From Acaryochloris sp. IP29b_bin.148 (GTDB lineage: Bacteria > Cyanobacteriota > Cyanobacteriia > Thermosynechococcales > Thermosynechococcaceae): a stretch of 64,000 bases of DNA. Made by a program: the position numbers and the translations under genes. The notes under the pieces are model-generated. The model was not told where the DNA came from. It worked only from the letters and a program-made list of their open reading frames with translations, and did no database searches. Location of the stretch: NCBI RefSeq assembly GCF_028285565.1, contig NZ_JANQOY010000090.1, positions 1 through 64,000 of the forward strand, written 5' to 3'. Positions within the stretch are counted from its first letter, which is position 1. The number at the start of each line of letters is the position of its first letter. Below are positions 1 to 9,508 of this stretch, in pieces.

Positions 1-258
1 ATTCTCATAGAAATGACTGATTGAACTCCAGGCTCTTTCAGCACTCGCTTGTCGAGCCATAGAGTTGAGTTGCTTAGCAAACGGAAAATCATTGGCAAGG
101 ACTCTACACAACTTGTTTAAGTCGTATTTGCCCGTACCTTTGTGATCCATCCAAAAGCGCAAGCACTTATTACGAATGAATTGAGCCGTTCTGATGGCTT
201 CATCAATTGCACTTGCTTGATGCTTACTGGTTCTTGCCTTGAAATCTAGTACAATCAT
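1..258 (-). CDS. tnpB: TnpB-family RNA-guided nuclease (IS200/IS605 OrfB), N-terminal part, cut by window edge
   Basis: The minus strand is open from an ATG at 258 to the window edge, giving 86 residues. They read as the N-terminal helix-turn-helix domain of IS605 OrfB/TnpB: a MIVLDFKAR start, then the TAQFIRNKCLRFW helix and a NSMARQASAERAW helix, matching the family pattern of an N-x2-L helix followed by 'NSQALQQALRDLDRAF'-like residues. TnpB proteins are RNA-guided DNA nucleases carried by these transposons. The catalytic RuvC and zinc-finger parts, and any guide RNA region, would lie outside the window, so intactness cannot be judged. The upstream side (259-374) would hold the left end of the element. 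No TnpA transposase is visible here. Confidence 0.85.
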   Translation of the reverse strand, partial: MIVLDFKARTSKHQASAIDEAIRTAQFIRNKCLRFWMDHKGTGKYDLNKLCRVLANDFPFAKQLNSMARQASAERAWSSISHFYEN

Positions 259-316
259 ACTATTATACTAGCATGTTCGGCGTAACAATATGCTGGGAAT
301 GAAGTGCCATACACAT

Positions 317-343
317 CTCCAACTAACATTCGTATAGTTGGAG
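317..343. repeat. Perfect 9-bp hairpin between tnpB and the tocopherol cyclase gene
   Basis: CTCCAACTA at 317-325 pairs perfectly with TAGTTGGAG at 335-343 around a 9-base loop. It lies 59 bases upstream of the tnpB start and 31 bases past the stop of the tocopherol cyclase gene, which is also on the minus strand. Subterminal hairpins are the recognition structures at the ends of IS200/IS605 elements, so this may be the left-end hairpin. It has no T-run, so a role as transcription terminator is less likely. Confidence 0.5.
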
Positions 344-374
344 TCTTCACGCACATTTTCTGGATAAACAAAGA

Positions 375-1571
<1,197 letters not shown>

Positions 1572-1639
1572 CTACTCGTTGGTGCAACTCCTTTCTTCAT
1601 CATAGAATTTGGCTGAGGAGAAAGCGGGGAACTAAGAAT

Positions 1640-1701
1640 AAAAAAAGATTTGCCTCAGGAGGGCTCACAAGGAGCCAGGGAGCAGTACACCTGAGGCAAA
1701 C
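1640..1701 (-). terminator. Branched rho-independent terminator, possibly ending an sRNA
   Basis: On the minus strand an 11-bp perfect stem (TTTGCCTCAGG, 1700-1690, with CCTGAGGCAAA, 1659-1649) encloses a second small stem (GGCTC at 1676-1672 with GAGCC at 1666-1662). A run of seven T follows, preceded by TC. It lies about 210 bases past the SLH gene stop, so it may end that transcript or a separate small RNA in 1702-1911. The remainder of 1527-1911 holds a CACCCAG/CTGGGTG inverted repeat at about 1830-1872 but no convincing gene. Confidence 0.7.
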
Positions 1702-1911
1702 GCTATCCTAACAATCCCTTCCTCAGTTGTACCTGAGTGGATTCACGGAACCTATTGTGCTTTCAACCCTTATCTTGGGAGGGCCGTACATCCATAATTG
1801 GATGAAATAGAATCCCAATGGGTTAAACGCCACCCAGTCGTCTGCATCTACCGCTAAAAAGGCTGGGTGGTGTTTGCCTGTTTCACCGATCACCTGAGTG
1901 GAGGTGGGCGA

Positions 1912-3297
1912 TTACGGGTTGGGCGTGGTTGGAGCGGATTCCACCGGAGGCGTCAGCTCAGGCGTAGGTGGTGTTGCAGGCGGCGTTGCAGGCGTAGGTG
2001 GTATTGCAGGTGTGGATGGCGTTGCAGGTGTAGGGACAGAGGGGGTAGAAGTCGGATTCTGTGGCACAGGGATAGAGGGCAAGGGGACCGTGGGTGCCAC
2101 ATTAGACGGTGATGAACCCGCAGGTGCGGTGGCGGATGCATCTTCCTTAACACAATTAAGAGTTCTCAAGGTTGCCGCAGCTGCATAGTTTCGCTGCGCC
2201 GATTGATCGGGGGTAAATGCCTGACCTGTTTCATTCAAGGGTGAAGCCACACCACAGTAACTCGACATTTCTGTAATTACCGCAGCAGCCCAATGGTTAC
2301 TAGTATCTGTAAAGGTTGCGGCTGCCTGCTTCGCCGTGAGTTGGGTCTCTAGCTTGGCTAAGGATTTCGCATAAATGGCTGCTTGCTTGAGCACTGCCAT
2401 CATTTCAGCGCGTGTGACTTCGCGCTCGGGTTGAAACGTGCCATCAGGATATCCTTTAACAATATCGTTCTGCTGTGCGAAGGCAATCTTGGCAGCACTC
2501 CACCGATCAGAGGCCACATCAGGATAGGGATTGCCGCTGGCTTGGCTCGGGACTTCAAAGGTCACCCCTGGAATATTTTTCAGGGATTCTAAAATCATGG
2601 AGACCAACTGCTCACGAGTCAGAGAGTCTAGCGGGCGGAAGGTATTGTCTTCAAAGCCCGCAATAAACTTGAGAGCAACTGCTTGGGCAATCTCTTTGAG
2701 GTAAATATCATTTTCCACATCTGGGAAGGGAATGGCACTGACCCCCTTGGAAATATAAACATGTCCCAAGGTTTTCTTTTTAAACGTGCGTTTAGTTAAT
2801 CGCCACTCAGAGTTGAGAATAATTTTGGCAAAGCTAGTGGTCTTACCATTGGTCCGCCCCAGTTCAATTTCCTGATCTCCCCTAGCTTTGGAGTCTGGAA
2901 TGCCCATTAACACCATATCCGTATCGGTTTTACGAATTTGGAGGAGGTAGCGTCCTCCCAAATCTTCGCCATCGACTCGGATGGAGTAGCCATTGCTATC
3001 CACACTACGGCCACATAAGCCCGTGAAATCAAAGTTCAGTAGGAGTGGATCAATGATCACAGGACTACTGCCACTTTCACTCCAGCACTGCTTGTCTGGA
3101 GAGATTTGCTCTAAAATCAGCAGTTGATGCAAGCCACTCGACCCCACGGGAGCAGCTACCATCACAAACTTAGACTGATCGATCTCTTTTTCACTAAAAG
3201 TAGCGGCTTGGGCCTCGGAGACGGGCACAGCTGCGGCAAACGTAGCAGTGGCCGCGAAGGCGAGTAAGTGAACAATGGGGCGTAATGATAATTTCAT
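1912..3297 (-). CDS. Secreted S-layer homology (SLH) domain protein with Pro/Thr-rich tail
   Basis: The ATG at 3297 is preferred over the in-frame ATG at 3369 because it opens a clean signal peptide (MKLSLRPIVHLLAFAA, ending near EAQA). Mature residues up to about 190 form an unrecognised domain, probably beta-rich. Three SLH-like repeats follow: FPDVENDIYLKEIAQ with FRPLDSLTREQ, YPDVASDRWSAAKI with FQPEREVTRAE, and a weaker FTDTSNHWAAAV. SLH repeats bind peptidoglycan-linked polymers at the cell wall. The last 65 or so residues are a Pro/Thr/Ser linker-like tail made of short repeats, which is unusual at a C-terminus and may reach through the wall. The Cys residues point to disulphides outside the cytoplasm. 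No porin (OprB) barrel is present. Confidence 0.8.
   Translation of the reverse strand: MKLSLRPIVHLLAFAATATFAAAVPVSEAQAATFSEKEIDQSKFVMVAAPVGSSGLHQLLILEQISPDKQCWSESGSSPVIIDPLLLNFDFTGLCGRSVDSNGYSIRVDGEDLGGRYLLQIRKTDTDMVLMGIPDSKARGDQEIELGRTNGKTTSFAKIILNSEWRLTKRTFKKKTLGHVYISKGVSAIPFPDVENDIYLKEIAQAVALKFIAGFEDNTFRPLDSLTREQLVSMILESLKNIPGVTFEVPSQASGNPYPDVASDRWSAAKIAFAQQNDIVKGYPDGTFQPEREVTRAEMMAVLKQAAIYAKSLAKLETQLTAKQAAATFTDTSNHWAAAVITEMSSYCGVASPLNETGQAFTPDQSAQRNYAAAATLRTLNCVKEDASATAPAGSSPSNVAPTVPLPSIPVPQNPTSTPSVPTPATPSTPAIPPTPATPPATPPTPELTPPVESAPTTPNP
1925..2062. repeat. Degenerate short tandem repeats coding the Pro/Thr tail
   Basis: Units of the type GGCGTTGCAGG / GGTATTGCAGG / GGCGTAGGTGGT recur between about 1960 and 2030, and related GTGG/GCAG-rich units flank them. 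They code the TPATPxxP-like tail of the SLH gene. Such tracts change length by slippage, so the tail length may vary between strains. Confidence 0.6.
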
Positions 3298-3478
3298 GGA
3301 TTTGGCTCTACGATATGACATTAAATATGCTGAGCGACAAGATGCAGCCCCTGTGACGACCAGCCTCAACTGGCTGGTTCCAGGGCGTTGATTTAAGTCG
3401 AGAGTCTAGCACGCCAAACCGCTTGTTTTACTTCATCTTCCAAAAATATAACTAAGTTTTAAGCCCCCATTGACAGCG

Positions 3479-4180
3479 CTATTGCGGACGATACCAACGA
3501 ATTAAGCGCTCAGGACTTACTCCTAGATAATAAAGTGCCAAAATCAGCCAATTGCGTACAGTACACTGTAGAATCCCTTCTTGCTCCCAGCGTCGGGGAG
3601 AGACCAAAACGCGATCGCACACAATCCAAATTGGAATTCGCTGCCGCTTCAGAGCCTGCATCAAGGCCACATCTTCCATAATCGGTATCGGCGGGAAGCC
3701 TCCCACCGCCATAAAGGTCGAGCGCTGGATAAAAATAGCTTGGTCTCCATAGGGAATACGAGTCAGCCGCGATCGCCAAGACGCGACCTGGCTAATCCAT
3801 TGCAAACTGAGGCGAGGGCTATTAATGCCAAGGTTAAAGGCCCCCGCAGGGGCCTGTTGAAGGGCTTGCTGAATATGGCTAAAGGCCTGCTCTGGCAGCT
3901 GCACATCGGCATGCAAGAACAGGAGTGTGGAGGCACGGGCGAGGTGAGCCCCAGCATTCATCTGCGGTCCTCTACCAGCGGGAGCCACAAGCCCCTGAAC
4001 CTCTGGGGGAAGATAGTGCAGGGTCGAACCATCCGCATCCCCATCCACCACAATCACTTCATAGGGCACTCCCTCAGAAATTCGGGCCAGGTCATCCAGC
4101 AGCGGCAGCACCGTTGCCCCCTCATTTAATACGGGAATAATGATGGAAAGTTCAGGTGGATCAGAATCCAAAGCAGTCAT
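3479..4180 (-). CDS. Family 2 glycosyltransferase, TIGR04283 (arsenosugar-type) subfamily
   Basis: At 233 residues this is a compact GT-A glycosyltransferase. LSIIIPVLNEGATV at residues 11-24 is the nucleotide-sugar strand, VIVVDGDADGST holds the first acidic cluster, GRGPQMNAGA is diagnostic of the TIGR04283 subgroup, and FLHADVQLP carries the D-x-D-like metal motif. A single hydrophobic segment near the C-terminus (NWLILALYYLGV) may touch the membrane. Its start overlaps the end of the next gene upstream by 20 bases, so the two are translationally coupled. In other bacteria the same pair sits in clusters named after arsenosugar synthesis. No arsenic methylase or ArsR is present here, so the real sugar acceptor is unknown. 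Confidence 0.8.
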   Translation of the reverse strand: MTALDSDPPELSIIIPVLNEGATVLPLLDDLARISEGVPYEVIVVDGDADGSTLHYLPPEVQGLVAPAGRGPQMNAGAHLARASTLLFLHADVQLPEQAFSHIQQALQQAPAGAFNLGINSPRLSLQWISQVASWRSRLTRIPYGDQAIFIQRSTFMAVGGFPPIPIMEDVALMQALKRQRIPIWIVCDRVLVSPRRWEQEGILQCTVRNWLILALYYLGVSPERLIRWYRPQ

Positions 4181-4856
4181 GATGTTGCTGGAGGTACGCC
4201 ATACTCTCCCTTGGGCCTTGGGCGTGCTGGAATCGCTGATGAAATTGGCGTAAATCCTCTACGGTATCGATATCATACCAAGGGGGGAGTTGATAAACAG
4301 ACTGGGATGGCAAAAGTTGTAGTGTCTGTGTGAACACCGTCTCGGTGCTCCACGGTATGCCTTCAAAGACGGCTGGGGTAAAATTTTCCGGCGTGAAGCC
4401 CAAGGTGTAATAGCCACCATCATCACTGGAACCAATCACAATCTGTTGTTGTTGAAGCGCCTGAATCCCTTCTTCTAGATAGGGCAGCGGCAGATCAGGA
4501 CTATCACTGCCTGTAATTAATGCGCCACGATAGCCCAGTTGAAAGCTGGTGGTAAAGGCGTTAGCCATTCGTTCTCCCAGGTCCTTGCCCACCTGTGGAA
4601 AGTACTGATGATCTGCTCCCAACCAATCGCTGACCGAGGGTTGGGCATCAGCAGGTGCAAAGAAAATCAGCTGGTCGAGTCCGAGAGTCTGGGTTGTGAA
4701 GAGTAAGTCTCTGGCAAAACAGCGATAAAGCGCTGCTGCTTCAGCAAAGCCAATTACGCGGCCCAAGCGAGATTTGACGGTACCAGGGATCGGATTTTTG
4801 ACGAATAACAATAGGCAGACAGAAGAACTTGAGGAGGACCTATCCGAAAGAGTCAT
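4161..4856 (-). CDS. TIGR04282/DUF2064 glycosyltransferase-like protein
   Basis: A 231-residue protein of the DUF2064 (TIGR04282) family, a GT-A-like nucleotidyl/glycosyltransferase fold. Visible motifs are LLLFVKNPIPGTVKSRLG at residues 15-32 (the family's K-x-P-x-x-G-x-x-K-T/S-R-L motif), LITGSDSPDLP and IGSSDDGGYYTLG in the middle, and PWSTETVFTQT. It overlaps the TIGR04283 gene by 20 bases, giving a two-gene operon that is very common in cyanobacteria and proteobacteria. The proteins probably act together on one glycosylated product; no substrate has been fixed by the sequence. The ATG at 4856 has no strong Shine-Dalgarno sequence. Confidence 0.8.
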   Translation of the reverse strand: MTLSDRSSSSSSVCLLLFVKNPIPGTVKSRLGRVIGFAEAAALYRCFARDLLFTTQTLGLDQLIFFAPADAQPSVSDWLGADHQYFPQVGKDLGERMANAFTTSFQLGYRGALITGSDSPDLPLPYLEEGIQALQQQQIVIGSSDDGGYYTLGFTPENFTPAVFEGIPWSTETVFTQTLQLLPSQSVYQLPPWYDIDTVEDLRQFHQRFQHAQGPRESMAYLQQHHDCFGF

Positions 4857-4896
4857 AACGGGAGGTTAATAGCCGTATGTCCTTATCATATCGGCT

Positions 4897-5340
4897 CTAA
4901 GCCACCTTCAGTGTTGCTGCCAATGGGCGCTGTCGATAGTAACCCAAGGCCTTGCATAGACGACGTTCTAGGGTGCGGTGTGTGCAACGAATTACCCGAT
5001 TTTGGTCGGTGTTGGTAAAGAACCAGTCACAGCGCCACAAATGGCGTTGGCAGGTTAATACCCATTGTTGCCCTGCACATTCAAAATGCGCCATAAAGTG
5101 AGCATGGTGTAACCCTTGCTCATTCAATTGAATCACTAGACCTAGTTCTTTTTGGACATTGGGATTCAAGGCCCGATCGAGTTCTTGCTGGAAGGCCGCA
5201 CGCAAGTAAACCAAACGCCGCCGATACCGAAGAGCCATTCTCAATTTGCGTTGTTGATACCGCTGGCGGTGAATCAGATCTACTGGGGTGGCGGCGACGG
5301 TGGGGCAACGGTGGGGAGTGGTAAGACCAATAGACATCAC
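4897..5340 (-). CDS. Unknown basic protein behind a LexA box (candidate SOS gene)
   Basis: A 147-residue protein that I do not recognise. Residues 20-60 are strongly basic (RQRYQQRKLRMALRYRRR), followed by a predicted helix (AAFQQELDRAL). The C-terminal half has scattered His, Cys and Trp residues (HHAHFMAHFECAGQQWVLTC, WRCDWFF) and a final RTLERRLCKALGY. No signal peptide or membrane segment is seen. Its key feature is the perfect cyanobacterial LexA box 28 bases upstream of the ATG, which suggests induction by DNA damage. The basic N-terminus would fit nucleic-acid binding. The product is small for a repair polymerase or nuclease and could instead be a regulator. It is monocistronic, 40 bases from the next gene. 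Confidence 0.6.
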   Translation of the reverse strand: MMSIGLTTPHRCPTVAATPVDLIHRQRYQQRKLRMALRYRRRLVYLRAAFQQELDRALNPNVQKELGLVIQLNEQGLHHAHFMAHFECAGQQWVLTCQRHLWRCDWFFTNTDQNRVIRCTHRTLERRLCKALGYYRQRPLAATLKVA

Positions 5341-5367
5341 ATTTAGGCTCCATTGACAGGCTAAATT

Positions 5368-5381
5368 AGTACAAATGTACT
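5368..5381. promoter_or_regulatory. LexA binding site (SOS box)
   Basis: AGTACAAATGTACT is a perfect palindrome in its arms (AGTAC / GTACT) and fits the reported cyanobacterial LexA consensus RGTACNNNDGTWCB at every position. It lies 28 bases upstream of the ATG of the unknown gene at 4897-5340, a normal place for a repressor site. It is about 140 bases past the ftsH stop, so it can only serve the 4.9-kb gene. Confidence 0.75.
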
Positions 5382-5512
5382 TTATCGGTAATAAACGCCG
5401 CTGTCAATCCTTTAATGTCATTAAATCTAGACACCTAAATGGAGGATGCATACGCTATATGTAGTGGAAATATTTTTTTAGTGCTGCATATAGCGCTTTA
5501 ATCGAACAGGTC

Positions 5513-5542
5513 ATAAAAAAGAGGCCCTGCAAGCAGAGCCCC
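5513..5542 (-). terminator. Rho-independent terminator of ftsH
   Basis: On the minus strand GGCTCTG (5540-5534) pairs with CAGGGCC (5529-5523, one G-U pair) around a CTTG loop, followed by TCTTTTTTATG. It begins about 40 bases after the ftsH stop codon. Confidence 0.85.
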
Positions 5543-5581
5543 TGGAGTCTTAGAAAGAGAAATGTAGCGTTTGAATCAGGA

Positions 5582-7426
5582 TTATGCGATCGCAGCCATT
5601 TTTACTTCATTGGTATTGAGAATATCTTGCAGCTCATCGGCATCTACTGTTTCTTTTTCCACTAAGCGATTTGCGATTTCATCCAACACCAACCGATTGG
5701 AAACCAGGACGTCCTTAGCCCGGCGGTAGGCTTGGTCCACCAAATTACGGACTTCATCATCAATGGTGGAAGCCGTCTCTTCAGAGAAGTCTCTTTCACT
5801 CATGATGTCGCGCCCCAGGAAGGGATTGCCTTGCTGGCGACCCAGTGCCACAGGACCCAAACGATCGCTCATACCAAAGCGGGTAATCATTTGGCGGGCC
5901 ACACGAGCGACCTGTTGGAGGTCATTCGACGCACCGGTCGTGACTTCCTCTTCACCGAAGATAATTTCCTCAGCGATCCGACCGCCCAGCGCCACCGCCA
6001 TTTGATTCTGTAGGTAGCTGCGGCTGTAGAGGCCGGAATCCATTTGATCTTCGTTGGGGGTGAACCAGGTGAGACCTCCTGCACGACCCCGAGGAATAAT
6101 ACTGATTTTCTGGACCGGATCGTAGTCAGGCATTAAGGCCCCTACCAAGGCGTGGCCTGCTTCGTGGTAAGCCACTAAACGCTTACGACGTTCACTCATG
6201 ACACGATCTTTCTTCTCCGGTCCCGCTAAGACCCGGTCGATGGCATCATTGATTTCATCCATCGAAATCTCAGTCAGATTACGACGGGCAGCCAGAATGG
6301 CGGCTTCGTTTAAGAGATTAGACAAGTCGGCTCCTGTAAAACCAGGGGTCCGGCGAGCCATCTTCTCCAAGTCAACGTCTTTAGAGAGGGTTTTGCCACG
6401 AGCATGGACGTTAAGGATTTCACGACGTCCTTTGTAATCGGGACGATCCACGACCACTTGACGGTCAAAGCGACCCGGACGCATTAGCGCTGCATCCAGA
6501 ACATCAGGCCGGTTGGTGGCAGCAATAATAATGATGCCGGTATTGCCTTCAAAACCGTCCATCTCCGTTAAGAGTTGGTTGAGGGTTTGCTCTCGCTCAT
6601 CATTACCACCCCCTAAGCCGGCACCCCGCTGCCGACCCACGGCATCAATCTCGTCAATAAAGACAATACAAGGGGCGTTGTTTTTGGCCTGTTCAAACAA
6701 GTCTCGAACTCGAGATGCACCCACCCCTACAAACATCTCGACAAACTCTGAACCAGAGATAGAGAAAAAGGGTACGCCAGCTTCACCAGCCACAGCCTTG
6801 GCTAGGAGGGTCTTACCGGTTCCTGGAGGGCCAACTAAAAGGACGCCCTTGGGAATCTTGGCACCGACCGCCGTAAACCGATCGGCATTTTTCAGGAAGT
6901 CCACCACTTCCGTTAGCTCAAGCTTGGCCTGCTCAATCCCAGCCACATCATTGAAAGTGACTTGGGTTTGGGGTTCCATTTGCACTCTGGCCTTGGACTT
7001 ACCAAAATTCATGGCTTGATTGCCAGGTCCAGACTGGGCTCGGCGGAAGAGGAAGAAGAGTCCTACTAATAATAGAAATGGCACTAAGAAGGTACTTAAG
7101 GCCTTCAACCAAACTCCTTCTTCACTGGGAGGAAGAACAGCAATATCAACATCTTTGGCAGTCAAAATGTCAATAAAGTCAGGATCCGGCGGCAGGTTAA
7201 CGGTGATGATGCTCTCACCCGATTTAACCTCAGCCATGGTGCGATCTGCACTGATCCGAATTTTCTCAACTTGATTGTTTTCGACTTCTTCCATCAACTG
7301 GCTATACCGCCAGGTCGGTTTTTCCGCAGGCTGACGTTCTAGCAGTGCTGTTCCCAATGCCAAAACGACAATGGCTAACAGTGCGTATAGTCCTGCATTT
7401 CTCCACCGCTTATTCACGGGCTCCAA
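5582..7426 (-). CDS. ftsH: ATP-dependent zinc metalloprotease FtsH (FtsH1/FtsH3 type)
   Basis: A 614-residue membrane-anchored AAA+ protease. Two transmembrane helices (about 11-29 and 108-127) flank a lumenal/periplasmic domain. The AAA module has Walker A GPPGTGKT (199-206), Walker [10 protein letters not shown] (253-261) and the second region of homology MRPGRFDR (315-322). The zinc site HEAGH is at 421-425. The N-terminus ([17 protein letters not shown]) resembles FtsH3 of Synechocystis (slr1604) more than FtsH2; this is from memory. FtsH complexes remove damaged photosystem subunits and other membrane proteins, and FtsH1/FtsH3 handles soluble regulators such as Fur in Synechocystis. It is complete and followed by a clear terminator. 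The DHH gene lies upstream on the same strand, 73 bases away. Confidence 0.95.
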   Translation of the reverse strand: MEPVNKRWRNAGLYALLAIVVLALGTALLERQPAEKPTWRYSQLMEEVENNQVEKIRISADRTMAEVKSGESIITVNLPPDPDFIDILTAKDVDIAVLPPSEEGVWLKALSTFLVPFLLLVGLFFLFRRAQSGPGNQAMNFGKSKARVQMEPQTQVTFNDVAGIEQAKLELTEVVDFLKNADRFTAVGAKIPKGVLLVGPPGTGKTLLAKAVAGEAGVPFFSISGSEFVEMFVGVGASRVRDLFEQAKNNAPCIVFIDEIDAVGRQRGAGLGGGNDEREQTLNQLLTEMDGFEGNTGIIIIAATNRPDVLDAALMRPGRFDRQVVVDRPDYKGRREILNVHARGKTLSKDVDLEKMARRTPGFTGADLSNLLNEAAILAARRNLTEISMDEINDAIDRVLAGPEKKDRVMSERRKRLVAYHEAGHALVGALMPDYDPVQKISIIPRGRAGGLTWFTPNEDQMDSGLYSRSYLQNQMAVALGGRIAEEIIFGEEEVTTGASNDLQQVARVARQMITRFGMSDRLGPVALGRQQGNPFLGRDIMSERDFSEETASTIDDEVRNLVDQAYRRAKDVLVSNRLVLDEIANRLVEKETVDADELQDILNTNEVKMAAIA

Positions 7427-7499
7427 TCCTCCAGGTTCAAAATGGGGCGATGCGATCGCGACATTAACTAATGTTAACCCATTCTTTCTGTCGGTGGGG

Positions 7500-8738
7500 T
7501 TAGTGGCTGGTAATCACGCTATTCTCAGGATTGACCAATCTGAGGAGCTTTTGTTTAATTTGGGTATCGTAAACACTCCACTTCAGTTTGGCGTATTCAG
7601 AATTTTCGTTGAGGCCAGACAAAAATCCCATAGGAATTTCAAACCCCCCAGCTAGGGAGCGGCCACCGCCAAAGAAGCGACCTTGAGTGTCTTGGCCAAA
7701 GGCTTCCTTGATAAATTCATCGGGATCGAGAGTCAATTTAGTAGTGCGTAAAGACCCGACCACCAGTTCCAAATCCTCATCTTCATCATGCACAATGCCA
7801 TATACCACGGCAGTATGCACGTTATCTTCTGTGACTAAAAAGTCAGCAGCCTGGGGAATCGCATCCCGGTTATCGTACCGCAGGAAACCAACCCCAGCGA
7901 TGGTGACATTGTTGTAAACGCTCCGATTTTTAAGGGCGCTCTCAATAACATCCATGACCTGCTTGGACCGAGAAGATTGCAGAACAGTATTCAGTAACTG
8001 GCTATCGTAGAAGCGGCTAAGATATGCTGCCGCCAGAAAATCCTCTTCCTGGGCTTGTCGGAGATAATTAGTGTCAGAGCGCAGTCCATGCATCAATGCT
8101 GTGGCACAGTTCACATGTTCACTGATGTTGTTATCAAACTCTAACAACCCAGCTTGTAAGTACTGAGTCATAATCGTTGCCGTTGCCCGTGTGTTGGGTC
8201 GGACATCGGTATATTCAGCCTCAGTGCCTTCTTGCAAACTATGGTGATCGATAATAGCGGTAATCGGGATGCCAGCTGCCTTCAGAATAGGGACGAGTTG
8301 ACTGGTGGTGCCTTGATTGTCAATTAAGACGCAACCTTGGTAAGACGATAAATCTTTCTCTTTTGTTTTAGGAGACTGACAGGCCCAGCGCTGCACAGGA
8401 AGATTAGTGAGCTTCACCAACGCAATATTTTCTTGATGGCTCAGTGTACCCGCATACAGGATTTCGCATTGGATATCATATTGCTCAGCAATCAGTTGAT
8501 AAGCCCAAGCAGAAGACAATGCATCAGGGTCAGGAAAATCCTGCAAAATCACTAGTTGAGACTCCCCTTGATGACGTTCCAAGAGCACTTTCAGAGTCTC
8601 TGCCCGTTGTTCTTGAGCCCGACCATTCAAGCTAGTAAGCGTGTTTGCCGAGCGAGACCCTCGCTTTTCTCCCGTATTCATATTGGGAGAGCAGAGGTCT
8701 GATTTGAGGTCAACTGACTGCAAAGAAGTTGAAACCAT
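7500..8738 (-). CDS. DHH-family phosphoesterase (NrnA-like oligoribonuclease/pAp phosphatase)
   Basis: A 412-residue protein. Residues 62-76 (LVILQDFPDPDALSS) correspond to the first metal-binding aspartates, VLIDNQG near 137-143 to the second motif, and AIIDHHS (161-167) is the DHH signature. A DHHA1-type substrate domain follows, with GGGRSLAGGFEIP near residue 350. Such enzymes hydrolyse short RNA (nanoRNA), linear dinucleotides or 3'-phosphoadenosine 5'-phosphate using Mn2+. The first 50 or so residues before the catalytic domain look disordered, and a later start at M20 (NMNTGEKRG) is possible. The upstream region 8739-9010 shows no further gene. Confidence 0.85.
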   Translation of the reverse strand: MVSTSLQSVDLKSDLCSPNMNTGEKRGSRSANTLTSLNGRAQEQRAETLKVLLERHQGESQLVILQDFPDPDALSSAWAYQLIAEQYDIQCEILYAGTLSHQENIALVKLTNLPVQRWACQSPKTKEKDLSSYQGCVLIDNQGTTSQLVPILKAAGIPITAIIDHHSLQEGTEAEYTDVRPNTRATATIMTQYLQAGLLEFDNNISEHVNCATALMHGLRSDTNYLRQAQEEDFLAAAYLSRFYDSQLLNTVLQSSRSKQVMDVIESALKNRSVYNNVTIAGVGFLRYDNRDAIPQAADFLVTEDNVHTAVVYGIVHDEDEDLELVVGSLRTTKLTLDPDEFIKEAFGQDTQGRFFGGGRSLAGGFEIPMGFLSGLNENSEYAKLKWSVYDTQIKQKLLRLVNPENSVITSH

Positions 8739-9010
8739 AATTAAATAAAAACCTAAAGGTAGGCAGGAGGAATATTCAGAGTGAACGTCGATTTGAACGG
8801 ATTTACTTTAAAGGCTGAAGCTGATTCTGCAGAGTATCATGATTTGTTGGGCTTGGGATCGGTGCCAGTCCAACTAAAGTTGCTGCTGTGACCACACTTA
8901 TCTTCTTTGATCTTAGCCTGTGAGCGCCATAGCTCTATTGTGAGGATACCCCTAAATATGGGATGGGAAACCCTGCAAGCCAAAATAGTTCTCCCATAGA
9001 TCCAGCGAGT

Positions 9011-9508
9011 CTACATGCCAATGACGTATTTACGCCATTCTTGGTGAAAACCATTGCGAAGATGCTTCGTAACCTCAAAATACAGGCTACTGTAAGGACG
9101 ACGAGGGGTTTGATTAAGCATCATCTGTGCTTCTTTAGGGGTGCGATTCCCTTTTTTAACGTTGCAACGAACGCAAGCGGTCACCATATTTTCCCAGGTG
9201 TCGCCCCCACCTCGCGATCTCGGCATCACATGATCTAACGTCAAATCATCACCAGAGTGACCGCAGTATTGACAGGTATGACTATCACGATGGAGGAGAT
9301 TACGACGGGTGAGAGGAATCTCTTTGTAGGGGACGCGTACGTATTGACGCAATCGAATGACGGTTGGCAACGGGAAGTCTCGATACACAAACTTACCATT
9401 GTGTTCAACTTGCTCTGCCTTCTCTTTGAGGACTAAAACAACCGCTCGACGCCAGCTGGTGATATTTAGCGGTTCATAGGAGGCATTCAGAACGAGAACT
9501 TTGCCCAT
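9011..9508 (-). CDS. HNH endonuclease family protein
   Basis: The ATG at 9508 is chosen over 9619 because the conserved cyanobacterial HNH protein begins MGKVLVLNASYEPLN and an AAGGA site lies just upstream; this gives 165 residues. The HNH fold is clear: C-x2-C (CQYCGH), LTLDHVMPRSRGG with the catalytic His, then ENMVTACVRCNVKKGNRTP with the second C-x2-C and the Asn/Lys end. A basic N-terminal part precedes it. Solitary HNH proteins of this kind are widespread in cyanobacteria and plastid lineages. They probably nick or cut DNA, but the biological role is not defined. There are no restriction-modification or phage genes next to it. Confidence 0.85.
   Translation of the reverse strand: MGKVLVLNASYEPLNITSWRRAVVLVLKEKAEQVEHNGKFVYRDFPLPTVIRLRQYVRVPYKEIPLTRRNLLHRDSHTCQYCGHSGDDLTLDHVMPRSRGGGDTWENMVTACVRCNVKKGNRTPKEAQMMLNQTPRRPYSSLYFEVTKHLRNGFHQEWRKYVIGM

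Noticed and set aside
1723-1893. 56-codon minus-strand frame with GTG start after the SLH gene
   Set aside because: The translation looks protein-like (FNPLGFYFIQLW), but there is no ribosome site, it overlaps the stem-rich region and I see no family match.
1867-2188. Plus-strand frames rich in Gly/Val and Arg opposite the SLH tail
   Set aside because: They mirror the Pro/Thr repeats of the real gene; composition is an artefact of the repeat.
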